The translations under genes were made by a program, and so were the position numbers. This document shows, piece after piece, positions 63,363-64,000 of a DNA stretch of 64,000 nt; the stretch's first letter is position 1, and each line of letters starts with the position of its first letter. Below the pieces are notes generated by a model that searched no databases, was not told where the DNA came from, and was given only the letters and a program-made list of their open reading frames with translations. Source of the DNA: Mansonella perstans (taxonomy: Eukaryota > Nematoda > Chromadorea > Rhabditida > Onchocercidae); the NCBI GenBank assembly GCA_037074765.1, contig JBAMDO010000579.1, positions 186,001 through 250,000 of the forward strand, written 5' to 3'.

Positions 63363-63368
63363 TTTATT
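63363..63368 (-). terminator. Poly(A) signal overlapping the isocitrate dehydrogenase stop codon
   Basis: On the minus strand the last codons read ATG AAA TAA AAA, so an AATAAA hexamer spans the stop codon. If used, the 3'UTR would be only about 15-30 bases. Confidence 0.45.
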
Positions 63369-63865
63369 TCATTAGAATTTGCAGTTTGCTCTCAACAGCC
63401 TGCAGAAAATCCTGCGTATTCAGATAAGTGTCTTGTGTTGTATCTCGCGTCCCATGTATACAAACTGCCAAATCTTTTGTCATCTTTCCTTCTTCAATTG
63501 TTGTAATGCATGCTTTTTCAAGCGTACGAGCAAACCTATGGCAAAATTTCGATATCAGCTAGAAATTCATTTTCCTGTTGTCACACTCACTATATTAGGA
63601 TATTTCTCTATACATTAATAAGCTATCGTACATTGAGTATAATAAGTCCACTTTCCTAGTTTGTGCTAGTTTTCTTAATAATTTCACGGCAGTGATAATA
63701 AATAAACGAAGTCTTCCAGTGCAGGCCTTTCTACTTTACACTAAATGCAGTGATGCAAATGACTAACTTTTGTAGTTCACTGTTGTTATCCAGCTTACCG
63801 CGATGATCCAGTCCTCTTGACCAAGCAAATATGGATGCGACTGGATTTGTTGATGTCGGGTTACC
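63364..63865 (-). CDS. NADP-type isocitrate dehydrogenase, C-terminal part (gene continues off the right edge)
   Basis: Converts isocitrate to 2-oxoglutarate with NADPH production. Only the last two exons are in view, 63865-63768 and 63535-63364, joined in phase 2 (89 residues). [20 protein letters not shown] and [20 protein letters not shown] match the C-terminal lobe of eukaryotic NADP-IDH (human IDH1: [25 protein letters not shown]). The motif [12 protein letters not shown] and the end of the family, [16 protein letters not shown], follow. The protein ends ILMK with no SKL-type peroxisomal signal. Cytosolic and mitochondrial forms cannot be told apart without the N-terminus. The bases from 63866 to 64000 are intron. 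Confidence 0.95.
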
Positions 63866-64000
63866 CTTCAAAAATTTTAATTATCAAATATCCCGCATGT
63901 AATCAGTCTTGAACAGACTGCGTGAAAGTTTAATTTAATCGTGAGATTTAGTTGTTACTGCATTATACAAAGAAATACAACAAAATTAGTGTTACCGCTG

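Larger units (their letters stand above)
62622..63363. other. Convergent intergenic region between Integrator subunit 4 and isocitrate dehydrogenase
   Basis: About 740 bases, with the INTS4 poly(A) signal at 62668-62673 on the left. On the right is a duplicated fragment of the isocitrate dehydrogenase terminal exon (63309-63351). Nothing else is recognised. Confidence 0.6.

Overview
The window reads as nuclear DNA of a nematode, most likely of the filarial (spirurid) type. It is AT-rich, its genes are broken into many small exons by introns of about 50 to 500 bases, 3' splice sites are short T-rich tracts ending in cag or tag, and the proteins match nematode versions of conserved eukaryotic genes. 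The species cannot be fixed from the sequence alone. I see no bacterial, viral, Wolbachia-like or intact transposon gene, and no tRNA or rRNA gene.

Twelve protein genes can be assembled exon by exon. In every complete one the intron phases agree and the total length is a multiple of three. In order: gld-2-like cytoplasmic poly(A) polymerase (+, 420-10371); kin-10, casein kinase 2 beta (-, 12507-14429); a USP/OTU double deubiquitinase of duo-1 type (+, 16850-26093); pterin-4a-carbinolamine dehydratase (-, 28255-29116); pabp-2, nuclear poly(A)-binding protein (+, 30244-31832); a BLCAP family membrane protein (+, 38261-39228); Tctex-type dynein light chain (-, 41090-42406); inositol monophosphatase (-, 43176-45492); eIF2 gamma (+, 47226-50227); PIG-V GPI mannosyltransferase (-, 51478-55551); Integrator subunit 4 (+, 56504-62621); and the last two coding exons of an NADP-type isocitrate dehydrogenase (-, 63364-63865) whose front lies beyond the right edge.

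The standout is the gene at 16850-26093. It encodes one predicted protein of about 1167 residues in which a complete OTU cysteine protease sits inside the split catalytic domain of a USP37-like deubiquitinase, between the USP Cys box and the USP His box. Both triads look intact and the splice phases run unbroken from USP into OTU and back into USP.

Other points of interest are three GC-AG introns in three unrelated conserved genes, a presequence-like N-terminus on the carbinolamine dehydratase, a 21-bp perfect hairpin in a divergent promoter region, several small tandem-repeat patches, and a duplicated exon fragment just past the isocitrate dehydrogenase stop codon. Functionally the window is a housekeeping neighbourhood with two poly(A)-related genes (gld-2, pabp-2), translation initiation (eIF2 gamma), snRNA/mRNA 3' processing (INTS4), GPI-anchor synthesis, inositol and pterin metabolism, and signalling. 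Adjacent genes mostly alternate in strand, so there is no clear operon. The 6.4-kb stretch 31833-38260 is the main gene desert.
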